The notes under the pieces were generated by a model, which did no database searches, was not told the DNA's origin, and worked only from the letters and a program-made list of their open reading frames with translations. A DNA stretch of 64,000 nt from JAJRRS01 sp965230275 (GTDB lineage: Bacteria > Planctomycetota > Phycisphaerae > Phycisphaerales > Phycisphaeraceae), in contig CBDDKO010000002.1 of assembly GCA_965230275.1 (NCBI GenBank), forward strand, positions 2,170,001 to 2,234,000, given 5' to 3'. The translations under genes were made by a program, and so were the position numbers. Of this stretch, positions 33,662 to 48,642 are shown in pieces (positions within the stretch are counted from its first letter, which is position 1; the number at the start of each line of letters is the position of its first letter).

Positions 33662-34435
33662 TCAGTCGGTCAGGTCGATGCTGACAGGGGCGTGGTCCGA
33701 GCAGGCAAGCCCCGCCTCGCGGTCGATGTGCGCATCGCTAAACCGCTTGGCCGCGGCACGGTTCGCCAGCAGGTAGTCGATCCGCCAGCCGCGATCGAGT
33801 TGCCTGGCCTGCCCCCGGTTGCTCCACCAGCTATAAGGCCCGTCCACCTCCCCGACATGCTCGCGCACCAGGTCGCGCCAGCCGATATCCAGCAGGTCGC
33901 CAAACCAGGCGCGCTCGTGCGGGAGGAAGCCGGAGGTCTTTTCGTTGCTCTTGGCGTAGTAGATGTCGCGCTCGGTATGGGCGATGTTAAAGTCCCCGCC
34001 CAGGACCGTCGGCACGCGCGACCGCGCCAGCTTCTGGGCGAACGGCATGAACCGCTTCATCCACTTCTCTTTCTCGGCTTGGCGGTGATCGCCACTGGAC
34101 CCTGACGGTAAGTAAACGCTGACGAGGTTAACGCCATCGACCTTGACGCGCAGCACCCGCCCTTCCGCATCTTCATCGTCGCTATCCAGCCCTGTCCCGA
34201 GCACCTTTATCGGCTTGCGCGACCAGACGGCCACTCCCGCGTACCCCTTCTTCTGCGCCGGGTGCCAATGCACATGCCACCCGTCCGGCGCCGCCCAGGG
34301 CATCGGCAGCTGCTCCGGCAGCGCCCGGACCTCTTGAAAAAGTAACACATCCGGATCGACCCGCGCGATGTGCTCATCAAACCCTTTACGCAAAGCCGCG
34401 CGCAGGCCGTTGACATTCCATGTCGTGATTCGCAT
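33662..34435 (-). CDS. xth: exodeoxyribonuclease III (AP endonuclease)
   Basis: Protein of 257 residues, the normal size of ExoIII/ExoA. Markers are TWNVNGLRAA at the start, LLFQEVRA (metal Glu), AVWSRKPI, LGGDFNIAHTERD (Asp-x-Asn), YSWWSNRG, WRIDYLLAN and CSDHAPVSID (catalytic Asp-His). It incises DNA at abasic sites and digests one strand from the 3' end. The gene stands between the ACP cluster and a phosphatase, all on the minus strand, without overlap. Confidence 0.93.
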   Translation of the reverse strand: MRITTWNVNGLRAALRKGFDEHIARVDPDVLLFQEVRALPEQLPMPWAAPDGWHVHWHPAQKKGYAGVAVWSRKPIKVLGTGLDSDDEDAEGRVLRVKVDGVNLVSVYLPSGSSGDHRQAEKEKWMKRFMPFAQKLARSRVPTVLGGDFNIAHTERDIYYAKSNEKTSGFLPHERAWFGDLLDIGWRDLVREHVGEVDGPYSWWSNRGQARQLDRGWRIDYLLANRAAAKRFSDAHIDREAGLACSDHAPVSIDLTD

Positions 34436-34476
34436 GCGAGGATTGTAGGGTATATATACTTGTTGGACTCGGTTAA

Positions 34477-35028
34477 CTACTGACCGATCGTGTCGTCGAG
34501 GGCCTGGGTTAATGCTCCGCCAAGGTTTAAGATGTCATCCGCCATACTAAGTAAACCCTTGTGGGGTGAAGCGGCAGGGCGCAAGCTAATGACATGCTCA
34601 ATCGCCTTGCATTCCCAGCCTGGCCCCATCCAAGAAACCAGGCAGATAATCGCGGCCGCGGTTGAACGGCTGATGCCTGCGTCACAATGGCACAGCAACA
34701 CACCTCCGTGGCCCTGTATCGAACGAGCAAACTCCACTATCTGTTGGGCATGCTCGCGACTTGGTGGCGTATGAGATAATCCGACTTGCTCAGCCTTTCG
34801 CTTTCGCAATCGAGCGCGGTAGCCGCTGACCGGATCGGAAGCGTCTTCAACCTCAATATCGTCAAAGACCAGTTCCAGCCTGTGTGAGACTTGCCCGAAG
34901 CCGTCACATGTGTATCCGTGTCGGCTACGGATCGAGATCACAGCACTGATCTTCTCTCGGTCATCACCCTGAAGCAACATGCTTGCTTCTGAACGTCCGA
35001 GCACAATGACCTTGGGAACAGCGGACAT
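34477..35028 (-). CDS. tyrosine phosphatase-like protein (CX5R)
   Basis: Soluble protein of 183 residues with the PTP/DSP loop LLCHCDAGISRSTAA: Cys115 is the nucleophile and Arg121 binds phosphate, with His114 before it, as in Cys-based phosphatases. The general-acid Asp is probably in DDIEVEDASD (56-65). The KVIVLGRSEA start and the SLRPAASPHKGLLSMAD region are reminiscent of a group of bacterial predicted protein tyrosine phosphatases of about 170-190 residues. It is lower in GC than its neighbours. The target, protein or small molecule, cannot be told. No kinase of matching kind is nearby. Confidence 0.8.
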   Translation of the reverse strand: MSAVPKVIVLGRSEASMLLQGDDREKISAVISIRSRHGYTCDGFGQVSHRLELVFDDIEVEDASDPVSGYRARLRKRKAEQVGLSHTPPSREHAQQIVEFARSIQGHGGVLLCHCDAGISRSTAAAIICLVSWMGPGWECKAIEHVISLRPAASPHKGLLSMADDILNLGGALTQALDDTIGQ

Positions 35029-35088
35029 GCGATGAGGATAGCACTAGCATGCAGACATTGTCATGTCAGGGGCAGTGTTACGGGCTAC

Positions 35089-36603
<1,515 letters not shown>

Positions 36604-36679
36604 GCTCTGAATCGGCCCCGCGTCGGCGGGGGTTGGTCGTCATTCATGTATCAGGGCCCACACAGCCCTTAATTCGTAT

Positions 36680-41313
<4,634 letters not shown>

Positions 41314-41317
<4 letters not shown>

Positions 41318-42270
41318 TTGCCCGCTTCCATCAGTGCGCGGCCTTGGGGGTCAATGGACTGTTCGTCGATGGCGTTGGCCTGGGCGTCGGCGTGGGCGAC
41401 GAGGAAGTCGGCGAACGCCTGGGCCTCCGGCTGAAGGGCCGAGCACTGGCGGGCGCGTCGGCGGTGGATCAGGCCCATCGGTCGTATCAGTTCCGGGGTC
41501 AACGGCAGCATCGCCAGCGTCCCGGCGGCGGCCTCACGGATCACCGTCGGCTTGGGCAGCACGGATAGCTGCTGCGTCACGGCAACGGCCCCTTTGATCG
41601 TGTCGATGTTGTCGAACACGTTGCTGATCTTCGGCTTCACGCCCTGGGCCTTGAAGTACTCACGCAGCTGACGCCCCACCGGCAGGCCGATGTCGAACGT
41701 GACCATCTCGTAATCTTCCAGGTCCTTCACGTCGATCTGCTGACGGCGGGCGATCGGGTGACGCGGGTTGCTCACCACGACCATCGTCTCGTCACGCAGT
41801 GGGATCGCGTCCACCTTCCGCCAACGCTTCGGGTACGACACGATGCCCAGGTCGCACTCCCCGTCCTGCACGGCCTGGTAGACCTGCTCCGGACGGTCGT
41901 AACGGATCTCGACCGAGATCTTCTCGTGTTCCGCCTCGAACCGCTCGCGGACCCGGCTAAGCAGGTCGATCCCCGCCGAGTAGATCGCGCTGACACGGAC
42001 AAGGCCCTCGGGGTCTTTCTTGAAGCCAACCATCCGGGACTGCAGGCTCTCGTACTGCTCGATCAGCGACATGCAGCCCTCGGCGAAGATCTCGCCGGCA
42101 TGCGTCAGCGCCAACGGCCGGACCGAGCGATCCAGCAGGGTGATGCCGAGGTTCTTCTCCAGGTGCCCGATGCGTTGGCTCGCCGCCGACTGAGTGATAC
42201 CGTGCAGCTCCGCCGCTTGGGAGAAGCTGTGGTGCCGGGCAACATCGGTGAATAGCTTGAGCGTCTGCAT
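41314..42270 (-). CDS. LysR family regulator of gltBD
   Basis: Regulator of 318 residues. The winged HTH spans about 1-60 with FTDVARHHSFSQAAELHGITQSAASQRIGHLE (the SQAAELHGITQSAASQRI helix pair is typical), then the effector domain (about 90-295). Its stop overlaps the gltB start (ATGA) on the same strand, which suggests it is co-expressed with and controls gltBD; GltC of Bacillus is a LysR regulator of gltAB but is divergent. Start ATG 42270 is chosen; a GTG at 42285 adds five residues. The last 25 residues are polar and may be a lineage-specific tail. Confidence 0.88.
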
Positions 42271-42433
42271 GGGATGGGCACACACCGGAATATAATAAGT
42301 ATAATTAATATCTGGGCTAGAGTCCTATTACGATATCTTATTCAATGTCGTGATGCAACTAATATTTGGACGTTTCGTCAAAGACATTGAGTCTACACCC
42401 GTGATGACGGATATCTAAAGAAATGACAGGCAC
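42271..42433. promoter_or_regulatory. AT-rich divergent promoter region, LysR-gltBD / glycosyltransferase
   Basis: This 163-base gap is the most AT-rich in the window (TATAATAAGTATAATTAATAT near 42291-42311, read in two parts TATAATAAG and TATAATTAATAT). On the minus strand TTATAC and TATTATATT could serve as -10 elements for the LysR-gltBD operon, and LysR autoregulatory sites (T-N11-A type) are expected here, but I could not fix one. The other strand should carry the glycosyltransferase promoter. Confidence 0.4.
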
Positions 42434-43627
42434 TTGTCCGATTTCATAGCATCGCGATACCCGCCCATCCCACCCCAATTGCCCGCCGCCGATATGCCTG
42501 ACGACCGCCCCACTGTCGCACATGTGCTGCACCGGATCGACCGGGCAGGCGCGGAGGTGCTGGCCGGGGACCTCTCGCGCAGGCTTAAGGATCGGTACCG
42601 GTTCGTGTTTCTCTGCCTGGATGGCGTGGGCGCGCTGGGTGAAGAGCTGTCGAGTGAGGGGTTTGAGGTCATCGAGCTTGGACGAACACCCGGGATCGAC
42701 TGGCGGGTCGCCAAACGTCTACGGCGGATCATCAAGACACACAGGGTCGACCTGCTGCACGCCCATCAGTACACGCCCTTCTTCTACTCGGCGGTGTCGC
42801 GCTACCTCGGCTCGACGCCCGCGATCCTGTTCACGGAGCACGGCCGACACTACCCCGACCGCCGGAGCCCCAAGCGGGTGCTGGCCAACCGCTGGCTGCT
42901 CAAGCCCGGCGACCGCGTCACGGCGGTGGGCCGATTCGTCAAACAGGCGCTCATCGACAACGAGGGGATCACCGAGGCGCGGATCGCGGTGGTGCACAAC
43001 GGGATCGACCCGGACGCCTTTAACCCCGCCGACCCACAGGCCAGAGCTATAGCTCGCCAAGCGATCGGCGCGGCCGACGACACGCTCGTGGTCATGCAGG
43101 TGGCTCGGTTCCACCCGGTGAAGGACCACGCGACGGCGGTGCGCGCGATAGCGCGCGTGGCGAAGGAAAAGCCGAACGTGCAGCTGTGCCTGATCGGCGA
43201 TGGATCGGAACGCTCGAAGATCGAGGCGCTGGCAGGTGAGCTGGAGATCAGTGACAACGTGCGCTTCATGGGTGTGCGAGCCGACGTCGGCGAACTGTTG
43301 CACGGGGCCGACATCTTCATGCTGTCGAGCCTGAGCGAGGGGATATCCGTCACGCTGCTGGAAGCGATGGCGACAGGGCTGCCGATCGTGACGACGGACG
43401 TCGGGGGCAACGGCGAGGTGGTAGAGCACGGCCAAACCGGGCTGCTGTCACCGCGGGGAGCTGACGAATCGCTCGCAAAAAACCTTGCCACGATGCTAAA
43501 TGATGACGTAAAACGCCGGTCTCTCGGCCTGGCCGGGCGCGATCGGCTGCTGGGGCTATTCACCCAGGACCGCATGCACCGCCAGTATGCCGATCTGTAC
43601 GGCCGGATGCTTGGTATGCACCAGTAA
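42434..43627 (+). CDS. glycosyltransferase family 4
   Basis: GT-B glycosyltransferase of 397 residues. VAHVLHRIDRAGAEVLAGDLSRRL is the GT4-type N-terminus; LLHAHQYTPFFYSAV gives the His of the acceptor side; VHNGIDPDAF, VARFHPVKDH and LSSLSEGISVTLLEAMATGLPIVTTDVGG (E-x7-E in SEGISVTLLE) build the nucleotide-sugar site. It adds a hexose to a lipid-linked glycan at the membrane. The TTG start at 42434 has GACAGG close by; ATG 42494 is an alternative that keeps the whole domain. Divergent from LysR-gltBD; not in an obvious EPS operon. Confidence 0.85.
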   Translation: MSDFIASRYPPIPPQLPAADMPDDRPTVAHVLHRIDRAGAEVLAGDLSRRLKDRYRFVFLCLDGVGALGEELSSEGFEVIELGRTPGIDWRVAKRLRRIIKTHRVDLLHAHQYTPFFYSAVSRYLGSTPAILFTEHGRHYPDRRSPKRVLANRWLLKPGDRVTAVGRFVKQALIDNEGITEARIAVVHNGIDPDAFNPADPQARAIARQAIGAADDTLVVMQVARFHPVKDHATAVRAIARVAKEKPNVQLCLIGDGSERSKIEALAGELEISDNVRFMGVRADVGELLHGADIFMLSSLSEGISVTLLEAMATGLPIVTTDVGGNGEVVEHGQTGLLSPRGADESLAKNLATMLNDDVKRRSLGLAGRDRLLGLFTQDRMHRQYADLYGRMLGMHQ

Positions 43628-43635
43628 CTCCACCC

Positions 43636-43696
43636 GTTTAGCGGGCGATCGCAGATAGCCGGGCCAATCACGCGGATCTGCGATCCGCCGCTAAAC
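43636..43696. repeat. GTTTAGCGG inverted repeat
   Basis: Left arm GTTTAGCGGGCGATCGCAGAT (43636-43656) and right arm ATCTGCGATCCGCCGCTAAAC (43676-43696) pair with two mismatches. The left unit is identical to that at 9835. It follows the glycosyltransferase stop by eight bases and may act as terminator; shared REP-like family. Confidence 0.7.
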
Positions 43697-43749
43697 GTGA
43701 TCGCCGAACTAAAACAGACCGCCCACTACTCGACGCCTACAATCACGTC

Positions 43750-44616
43750 ATGAAAAGCAAACAGCTCCTTATTGTCATGTGTAGTTTCCTCGTCTGTACC
43801 GCTTGGGGTTGTATGACACAGGCCGAGACAGACCCGCTTGCCGACTTCACGCGCGACTGGCGGGACGACCCGGTGTGGTACGACGGCAAGGCCGAGTGCG
43901 CCACCTACGAAGCGACGCGCACGATCTACGGCCAGCCGCGCCCGTATACCGCACGCATCTTCATCAACAAGGAACACGCCAGCCCGGAAACATTCACCAA
44001 AAGCGACGACGGCAAAGGCCGAGAGGTCTTCAAACTCCACGTCCGTGACGACATCGCGACCGAGAACTACAACTACCACTTCTCGACGATGTGCTACGTC
44101 GGCACGGACGACCTGAAAAGCCTGAAGCTGGACATGGGATCGATCGAGGATTGCGGCGCAACGTTCAAGCAGTACGTCAACCATGCCGGGACGATGACCT
44201 GGCGGCAGCACAGCTACTTCCCGGATGAAGGCGAGCGGTCCGGCACGATCAAGCCGAGCAAGCGGTTCGCGTTTGAAGATGCGCTGCCGGTGATCCTGCG
44301 GGGCTATCCGTTTGACGATCCGCCGAAGACGCTTGAGCTGCAGCTGCTGCGGGACCAGACGGATTCGCACCTGACGCTCCCGGATGAGCTGAAGGCCGGC
44401 GTGGCGATCGTGCAGTACCGCGGGCTCGAGGAGCTCGACCTGCCCTACGGGGCCATGAAAGCCCACCGCCTGGTCCTGTGGCTCGCGCCCGACTGGCAGA
44501 CGGACCTGTGGTTCGCCCAGAACCCGGCGCTGGGGCACGTCATGGTCCGCTACCGGGGCGTACACGGCACGGATTACAGGCTAAAAACGCTGCAGCGCAA
44601 GGCATATTGGCGTTAA
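43750..44616 (+). CDS. putative lipoprotein, unknown
   Basis: Exported protein of 288 residues. The signal region (KQLLIVMCSFLVCTAWGC) ends in a lipobox-like TAWGC (Cys21). The body starts with WYDGKAECATYEATRTIYGQPRPYTARIF and runs through beta-rich segments with LDLPYGAMKAHRLVLWLAPDWQ, which looks like a DUF3108-type or lipid-binding barrel; I recall similar secreted proteins in planctomycetes and Bacteroidetes, without known role. It is 68 bases upstream of the second PBP4 gene and may be co-expressed. Function not inferred. Confidence 0.65.
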   Translation: MKSKQLLIVMCSFLVCTAWGCMTQAETDPLADFTRDWRDDPVWYDGKAECATYEATRTIYGQPRPYTARIFINKEHASPETFTKSDDGKGREVFKLHVRDDIATENYNYHFSTMCYVGTDDLKSLKLDMGSIEDCGATFKQYVNHAGTMTWRQHSYFPDEGERSGTIKPSKRFAFEDALPVILRGYPFDDPPKTLELQLLRDQTDSHLTLPDELKAGVAIVQYRGLEELDLPYGAMKAHRLVLWLAPDWQTDLWFAQNPALGHVMVRYRGVHGTDYRLKTLQRKAYWR

Positions 44617-44684
44617 CAACGCCGCTGGCCCGATAAAAGACCGGTCGCTAGGATGTGCGTTAAACGATCAAGGGGCGATTGTGC

Positions 44685-46202
44685 GTGAACCTTAAAACCG
44701 TACTGACGATCTGTGTGTCCGTGTGCCTGTCGATTTTCACGGCCCCGGCTGTCGCCGCGCCGCTGGACGGTGTGCTCGAGCAGCTGCTCCGCGCCCGCGA
44801 CCTGCGCAGCACCCGCTATTCGATCTGCGTGATCGACGTAGACACCCAGGAGGTGCTCGCGGAGATCAATGCCGACGAGCCGATGATCCCGGCCAGCAAC
44901 ATGAAGCTGCTGACGACGGCGTCGGCGCTGGACATGCTCGGTACGGACTTCGTGTTCCGCACGGAGCTGGGCGTAACCGAGCCGGCCGACGGCGCGAAGC
45001 CGGACCTGGTCCTTAACGGCGACGGCGACCCGGCGCTGGGCGATCCGGTGCTGCTCAAGGAGGCCGGGCTTGACGCGGAGGACCTGCTGGACCAGTGGGT
45101 CGAAGCCGTCAAGAAGACCGGCACGAGACACTTCGCTCGGCTGGTCGTGGACGACCGGGTGTTCGACCGAGAGATGGTCCACCCCGATTGGCCCGTCGGA
45201 CAGCTGCACAAGCACTACTGCGCCCAGGTCGCGGGGATCAACTTCCACGACAACTGCCTGCATGTGTTGCCCTCGCCGGCCGGACAGGTCGGGGCCGCGC
45301 CGAGGTATACGCTGTATCCCGAGTCGCCGTTCCTTGAGGTCTTCAACAGCGCTAGGACCGGCAAGGCCAACGAGTTCTGGGTGGACCGCAAGACGGGCAC
45401 AAACGAGCTGACCCTGCGCGGCAGAGTGAAGAGTTCGTTCTACACCCCGGTCCGTGTCACGCTGAACGACCCGCCGATCTACCTGGCGCAGCTGCTCGCC
45501 GACCGCCTGGGCAAGGCGGGGATCCGTATCGACGTGATCACACGCACGCCTGCTGGCGAACAGATCACCGTCCGCCCGATCCACCGGGTCGAGACACTGA
45601 TCCCGGCCGTGCTGAGAAGAACGAACCAGGACTCGGTCAACCTCTTCGCAGAAGCATTGATCAAACGGATGGGCTTCCAGCTGACCGGCTCGCCAGGTAG
45701 CTGGGACAATGGCGCCGCCGCGGTCCGCCACGCGCTGTCTCAACGTCTGGGCACCCACGCCACCGGCGCTAACATCGCCGACGGCAGCGGCATGAGCCGG
45801 AACAACGCCGTCTCAGCAAGGGTGTTCGCCGAGTTGCTCGTCTCCATGCGACACGACCCCAAGGTCAGCGACACCTTCCTCGCCAGCCTGTCGTTCAAGG
45901 GCAAGACCGACTCCGAGTCGATAGCCGGCGAGGGCACGCTCGACGACCGATTCAAGAAACTCCCCGCCGGGCACTGGGTCTACGGCAAGAGCGGCTACAT
46001 CCGCAGCGTGTCCACCCTGTCCGGCTACCTCATCATCACCGACCCAAACGCCCCCACCGACGACGACGGCCGGGCCACACCCAAACACACCATCGCCTTC
46101 AGCCTCCTGTTCAACGGCTTCACCCCCCCGCTATCTAACCGCAGCATGAAGAGCATCCAGGACAAGATGGTCGAGCTGATCGACGCGGAAGTCATGCGGT
46201 AA
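44685..46202 (+). CDS. dacB: D-alanyl-D-alanine carboxypeptidase/endopeptidase, PBP4 type (S13), paralogue 2
   Basis: Second S13 peptidase, 505 residues. The boxes are PASNMK (Ser71, Lys74), SxN in DGSGMSRNNAVS, and KSG (YGKSGYIRSV) in place of the usual KTG; Ser and Thr are both accepted at this position in related serine enzymes. The signal peptide is ordinary (CVSVCLSIFTAPAVAAP), so it is likely periplasmic and soluble, unlike the lipobox-bearing paralogue at 8332. I chose GTG 44685 with AAGGGG nine bases before it; TTG 44679 is the longer option. Confidence 0.9.
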   Translation: MNLKTVLTICVSVCLSIFTAPAVAAPLDGVLEQLLRARDLRSTRYSICVIDVDTQEVLAEINADEPMIPASNMKLLTTASALDMLGTDFVFRTELGVTEPADGAKPDLVLNGDGDPALGDPVLLKEAGLDAEDLLDQWVEAVKKTGTRHFARLVVDDRVFDREMVHPDWPVGQLHKHYCAQVAGINFHDNCLHVLPSPAGQVGAAPRYTLYPESPFLEVFNSARTGKANEFWVDRKTGTNELTLRGRVKSSFYTPVRVTLNDPPIYLAQLLADRLGKAGIRIDVITRTPAGEQITVRPIHRVETLIPAVLRRTNQDSVNLFAEALIKRMGFQLTGSPGSWDNGAAAVRHALSQRLGTHATGANIADGSGMSRNNAVSARVFAELLVSMRHDPKVSDTFLASLSFKGKTDSESIAGEGTLDDRFKKLPAGHWVYGKSGYIRSVSTLSGYLIITDPNAPTDDDGRATPKHTIAFSLLFNGFTPPLSNRSMKSIQDKMVELIDAEVMR

Positions 46203-46316
46203 TTGGATTTATGATCTCGGATTGATGATGTATGATTTGGATGTGTAACGATGGCTTCTTGTGTGTCCGACGCGGTCACATCATCAATCTAAAATCCTAA
46301 ATCATAAATCCAAATC
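46203..46316. repeat. AT-rich inverted repeat (ATTTATGATTT/AAATCATAAAT)
   Basis: Left arm TTGGATTTATGATC...GATTGATGATGTA (46203-46232) is matched by ACATCATCAATC...AATCATAAATCCAA (46278-46313). The same AATCATAAATC steps are seen at 17083-17098. It fills the convergent gap between the PBP4 and HAD genes and can form a bidirectional terminator-like stem. Confidence 0.6.
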
Positions 46317-47172
46317 ACCAATGCCCGCCGAGGATCTGTTCGATCGCGTGCGCGACGCCGTGCTCGTGGTTGGGCTTGGTGACGTAGGCGGCGTGCTGTT
46401 TGGCGGCGTCGATGGCGTTCTCCATCGCGATGCCGCAGCCGGCGGCACGGAGCATCGCCAGGTCGTTGATCTCGTCGCCGATCACCGCGACCTGCTCGGG
46501 GCCTATCGACATGCGGTCGGCAATCCATGACAACCCGTGCCACTTATCAACGCCCGGCGGGAACACCTCGATGATATGCACCGCCTCGTCGGGATCGGGC
46601 GCCTGGACAGCAGCAAAAGCGTGGGCCTCGACACGATCCAGAAAATGTTGCTGGACCATATTCAGTATGCGCCGGGATTGTGAGCCCGGCACCACCATGC
46701 CGATCCGCAGTGTGTGGTCCAGGTGCTCGGCGGTAACGTATCGCTGCTCATGCAGGATCGAGCCGGTGAAGTCGAACCACCACTTGCTGTTGGGCGTGAG
46801 TTCGCCTGAGCCGGTGACGAGATACTCGTGACCGACGCGGTTGGGTTCACGGTAGGCGAGCACGGCTTGCGGCTCGTGCTGTAGCAGGTCGATCAGCTTG
46901 GCGGCGACGTCCGGATCGAACGCCGTGTGGTGCTGCGTCTGGCCGGAGGTGACGTCTGTGATCGCGGCGCCGGTCACGAACACCCCCAGCCCAAGGTCCG
47001 GGACCTGTTCGAGGATGTACCGGGCTTCACGCCAACCCCGACCGGTACAGGGCACGACCGTGAGGCCGGCGTCCTGCGCGGCGGCGATCGCATCCAGGTT
47101 TTCCCGGCTGAGCTTGCCCTCCGGGCACAACAGCGTGCCGTCAAGATCGATCGCGAGCAGGCGGTAGTTCAT
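46315..47172 (-). CDS. Cof-type HAD family phosphatase
   Basis: Phosphatase of 285 residues, HAD subfamily IIB. Motif I is LLAIDLDGTLL (Asp9, Asp11), motif II VVPCTGRGWREA, motif III the Lys in GVDKWHGLSWIA, motif IV AVIGDEINDLAML. The cap domain (about 85-190) sets the substrate, unknown but usually a sugar phosphate or nucleotide. Convergent with the second PBP4 gene. An ordinary member. Confidence 0.88.
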   Translation of the reverse strand: MNYRLLAIDLDGTLLCPEGKLSRENLDAIAAAQDAGLTVVPCTGRGWREARYILEQVPDLGLGVFVTGAAITDVTSGQTQHHTAFDPDVAAKLIDLLQHEPQAVLAYREPNRVGHEYLVTGSGELTPNSKWWFDFTGSILHEQRYVTAEHLDHTLRIGMVVPGSQSRRILNMVQQHFLDRVEAHAFAAVQAPDPDEAVHIIEVFPPGVDKWHGLSWIADRMSIGPEQVAVIGDEINDLAMLRAAGCGIAMENAIDAAKQHAAYVTKPNHEHGVAHAIEQILGGHW

Positions 47173-47215
47173 ACCCGAAGGGTAGCAGCCGTGTGTTAGG
47201 AATCAATAGGCTCGC

Positions 47216-48130
47216 TCAATCGCCATCCATCGGGTCCGTGTCCGGCACTGGGGCTGCCTGCTTAACCTTCAGATCACTGGTATGGATGCGGACAACTCCT
47301 TCATCGAGGTGGATGTCTGCCTGGATGGATTTGACTTTCTCGAGTACCTCGCCGGACAGCCCGGTCTCGGCCGGGTCTTGATCGGTGTTCCACGGCCCGT
47401 CGTAGAGCACGTCGCCCTCGGCGTCCTCCACCTTCAGATGCATACGCTTGTCGCCGGTGGCATGCAGATGGATCGTGTGCTCGCCGTCGTTAATGCGGAT
47501 TCTAGAAGCACTGAGCGAAGAGGCTGCGGGTGACTGAAAAGTATCCTCACCATAACCCCTATTCCGCACAAAAAGATCACCACCGTATCCGCCGTATGAT
47601 CCAGCCCCAGACCTACGCCCTGACGGCGCAAGAATGGTCGCCCGCCCTGCTCCTCCCATGTGATGGATTATCGGGTACTCAAGATGTTGCGAAGCTTCGT
47701 TGACCTGATGCTGTCCCAGTGTGGCCTCGATCACCTCAGGCTGACCGGCGCGGATCAGGGAAAGCGTGACGGTGTCGCCGGGCTCGTAGGTGCGTATCAG
47801 CACGGCTAGCTGCTCGAAGTTAACCAGCAGCTGGTCGTCTAACTTGTGAAGGACATCGTGCTCCCGGATGCCGGCTTCGGCGGCCGGACTCTCGGGCGCG
47901 ATATGGGTGACTAACAAGCCCAGCCCCTCGGGCAACTTGAGCTGGCTGTTCATCGCCGGGGACAGACGCGAAGCGGTCACGCCCAGGTATGTCGCGTCCA
48001 CCATAGCGCGCTCGGAAAAGACGCCTCCAGCCCCGCGATGACCCGGGGCGGATAAATCTTGCTCGGCAAGCGCGGGCGTGACGGAAAGACCTATCAGCAG
48101 TGTGGCAGTGGTGAGCAGGCTTCGATACAT
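47216..48130 (-). CDS. secreted PDZ-domain protein, third gene of a sigma/anti-sigma module
   Basis: Exported protein of 304 residues: signal peptide (1-22, ALAEQ end), then a PDZ domain (about 45-128) with the carboxylate loop region GLGLLVTHIAPESPAAEAGIREHDVL and LSLIRAGQPE. A Gly/Tyr/Arg-rich stretch (SGAGSYGGYGGDLF, about 170-185) follows and the C-terminal part is polar beta-type. There is no protease domain, so it may act as an adaptor in the envelope. It follows the anti-sigma gene by 41 bases on the same strand. Confidence 0.75.
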   Translation of the reverse strand: MYRSLLTTATLLIGLSVTPALAEQDLSAPGHRGAGGVFSERAMVDATYLGVTASRLSPAMNSQLKLPEGLGLLVTHIAPESPAAEAGIREHDVLHKLDDQLLVNFEQLAVLIRTYEPGDTVTLSLIRAGQPEVIEATLGQHQVNEASQHLEYPIIHHMGGAGRATILAPSGRRSGAGSYGGYGGDLFVRNRGYGEDTFQSPAASSLSASRIRINDGEHTIHLHATGDKRMHLKVEDAEGDVLYDGPWNTDQDPAETGLSGEVLEKVKSIQADIHLDEGVVRIHTSDLKVKQAAPVPDTDPMDGD

Positions 48131-48171
48131 GATTCATCTCCTTATCCGTCTTACGGATGTATGCGTTTAGT

Positions 48172-48642
48172 TCAGTAGGGTTGTTGACGGGTCAGCAGGA
48201 CTTCACGCACGGGGCGTGTGACCTCGATGTCGCGGTTGTTCTCGGGATCGATCCAGCGGGTGCGCTCGATCATGTCGTGGATCGTGGCGCGCACCGGCGG
48301 GCCATGGTCGATGGTGTAGATGAATTGTGAATGTCCGACGGGCCATTGAGCGTCGATGCGCGTCGGCCTGGGCTGCGAGTCGGACGGTGTGAGTTCCACG
48401 AGGTTCCCAACAGGCTCGCCCACCGAGCGGTCGGGAGTGGACGTCTCCTGCCCACCGACGTTCATACCGGCCCAGAAGCACAGCCCACCGAAGCACGCCG
48501 CCGCCGCGAGCCCGCGCCAGGGGGATCGGCGAGACGACATGGCTTGGGTAACACGGCGATCCAGCATCTCACTTGGTTGTTGAAGCGGCAGGCTTTGCAG
48601 AGCCCTTTCGAGTTGTTCATCACCTGGTTGCTGTGGATTCAT
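48172..48642 (-). CDS. probable anti-sigma factor, single-helix membrane protein
   Basis: Protein of 156 residues with a cytosolic N-terminal part (about 1-43; no ZAS HxxxCxxC zinc motif seen), one hydrophobic helix (about 45-62, LAAAACFGGLCFWAGMNV) and an extracytoplasmic tail of 95 residues. Its start overlaps the sigma factor stop by four bases (ATGA). That position and topology suggest it holds the sigma factor inactive until an envelope signal comes. No sequence motif proves this. Confidence 0.68.
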   Translation of the reverse strand: MNPQQPGDEQLERALQSLPLQQPSEMLDRRVTQAMSSRRSPWRGLAAAACFGGLCFWAGMNVGGQETSTPDRSVGEPVGNLVELTPSDSQPRPTRIDAQWPVGHSQFIYTIDHGPPVRATIHDMIERTRWIDPENNRDIEVTRPVREVLLTRQQPY

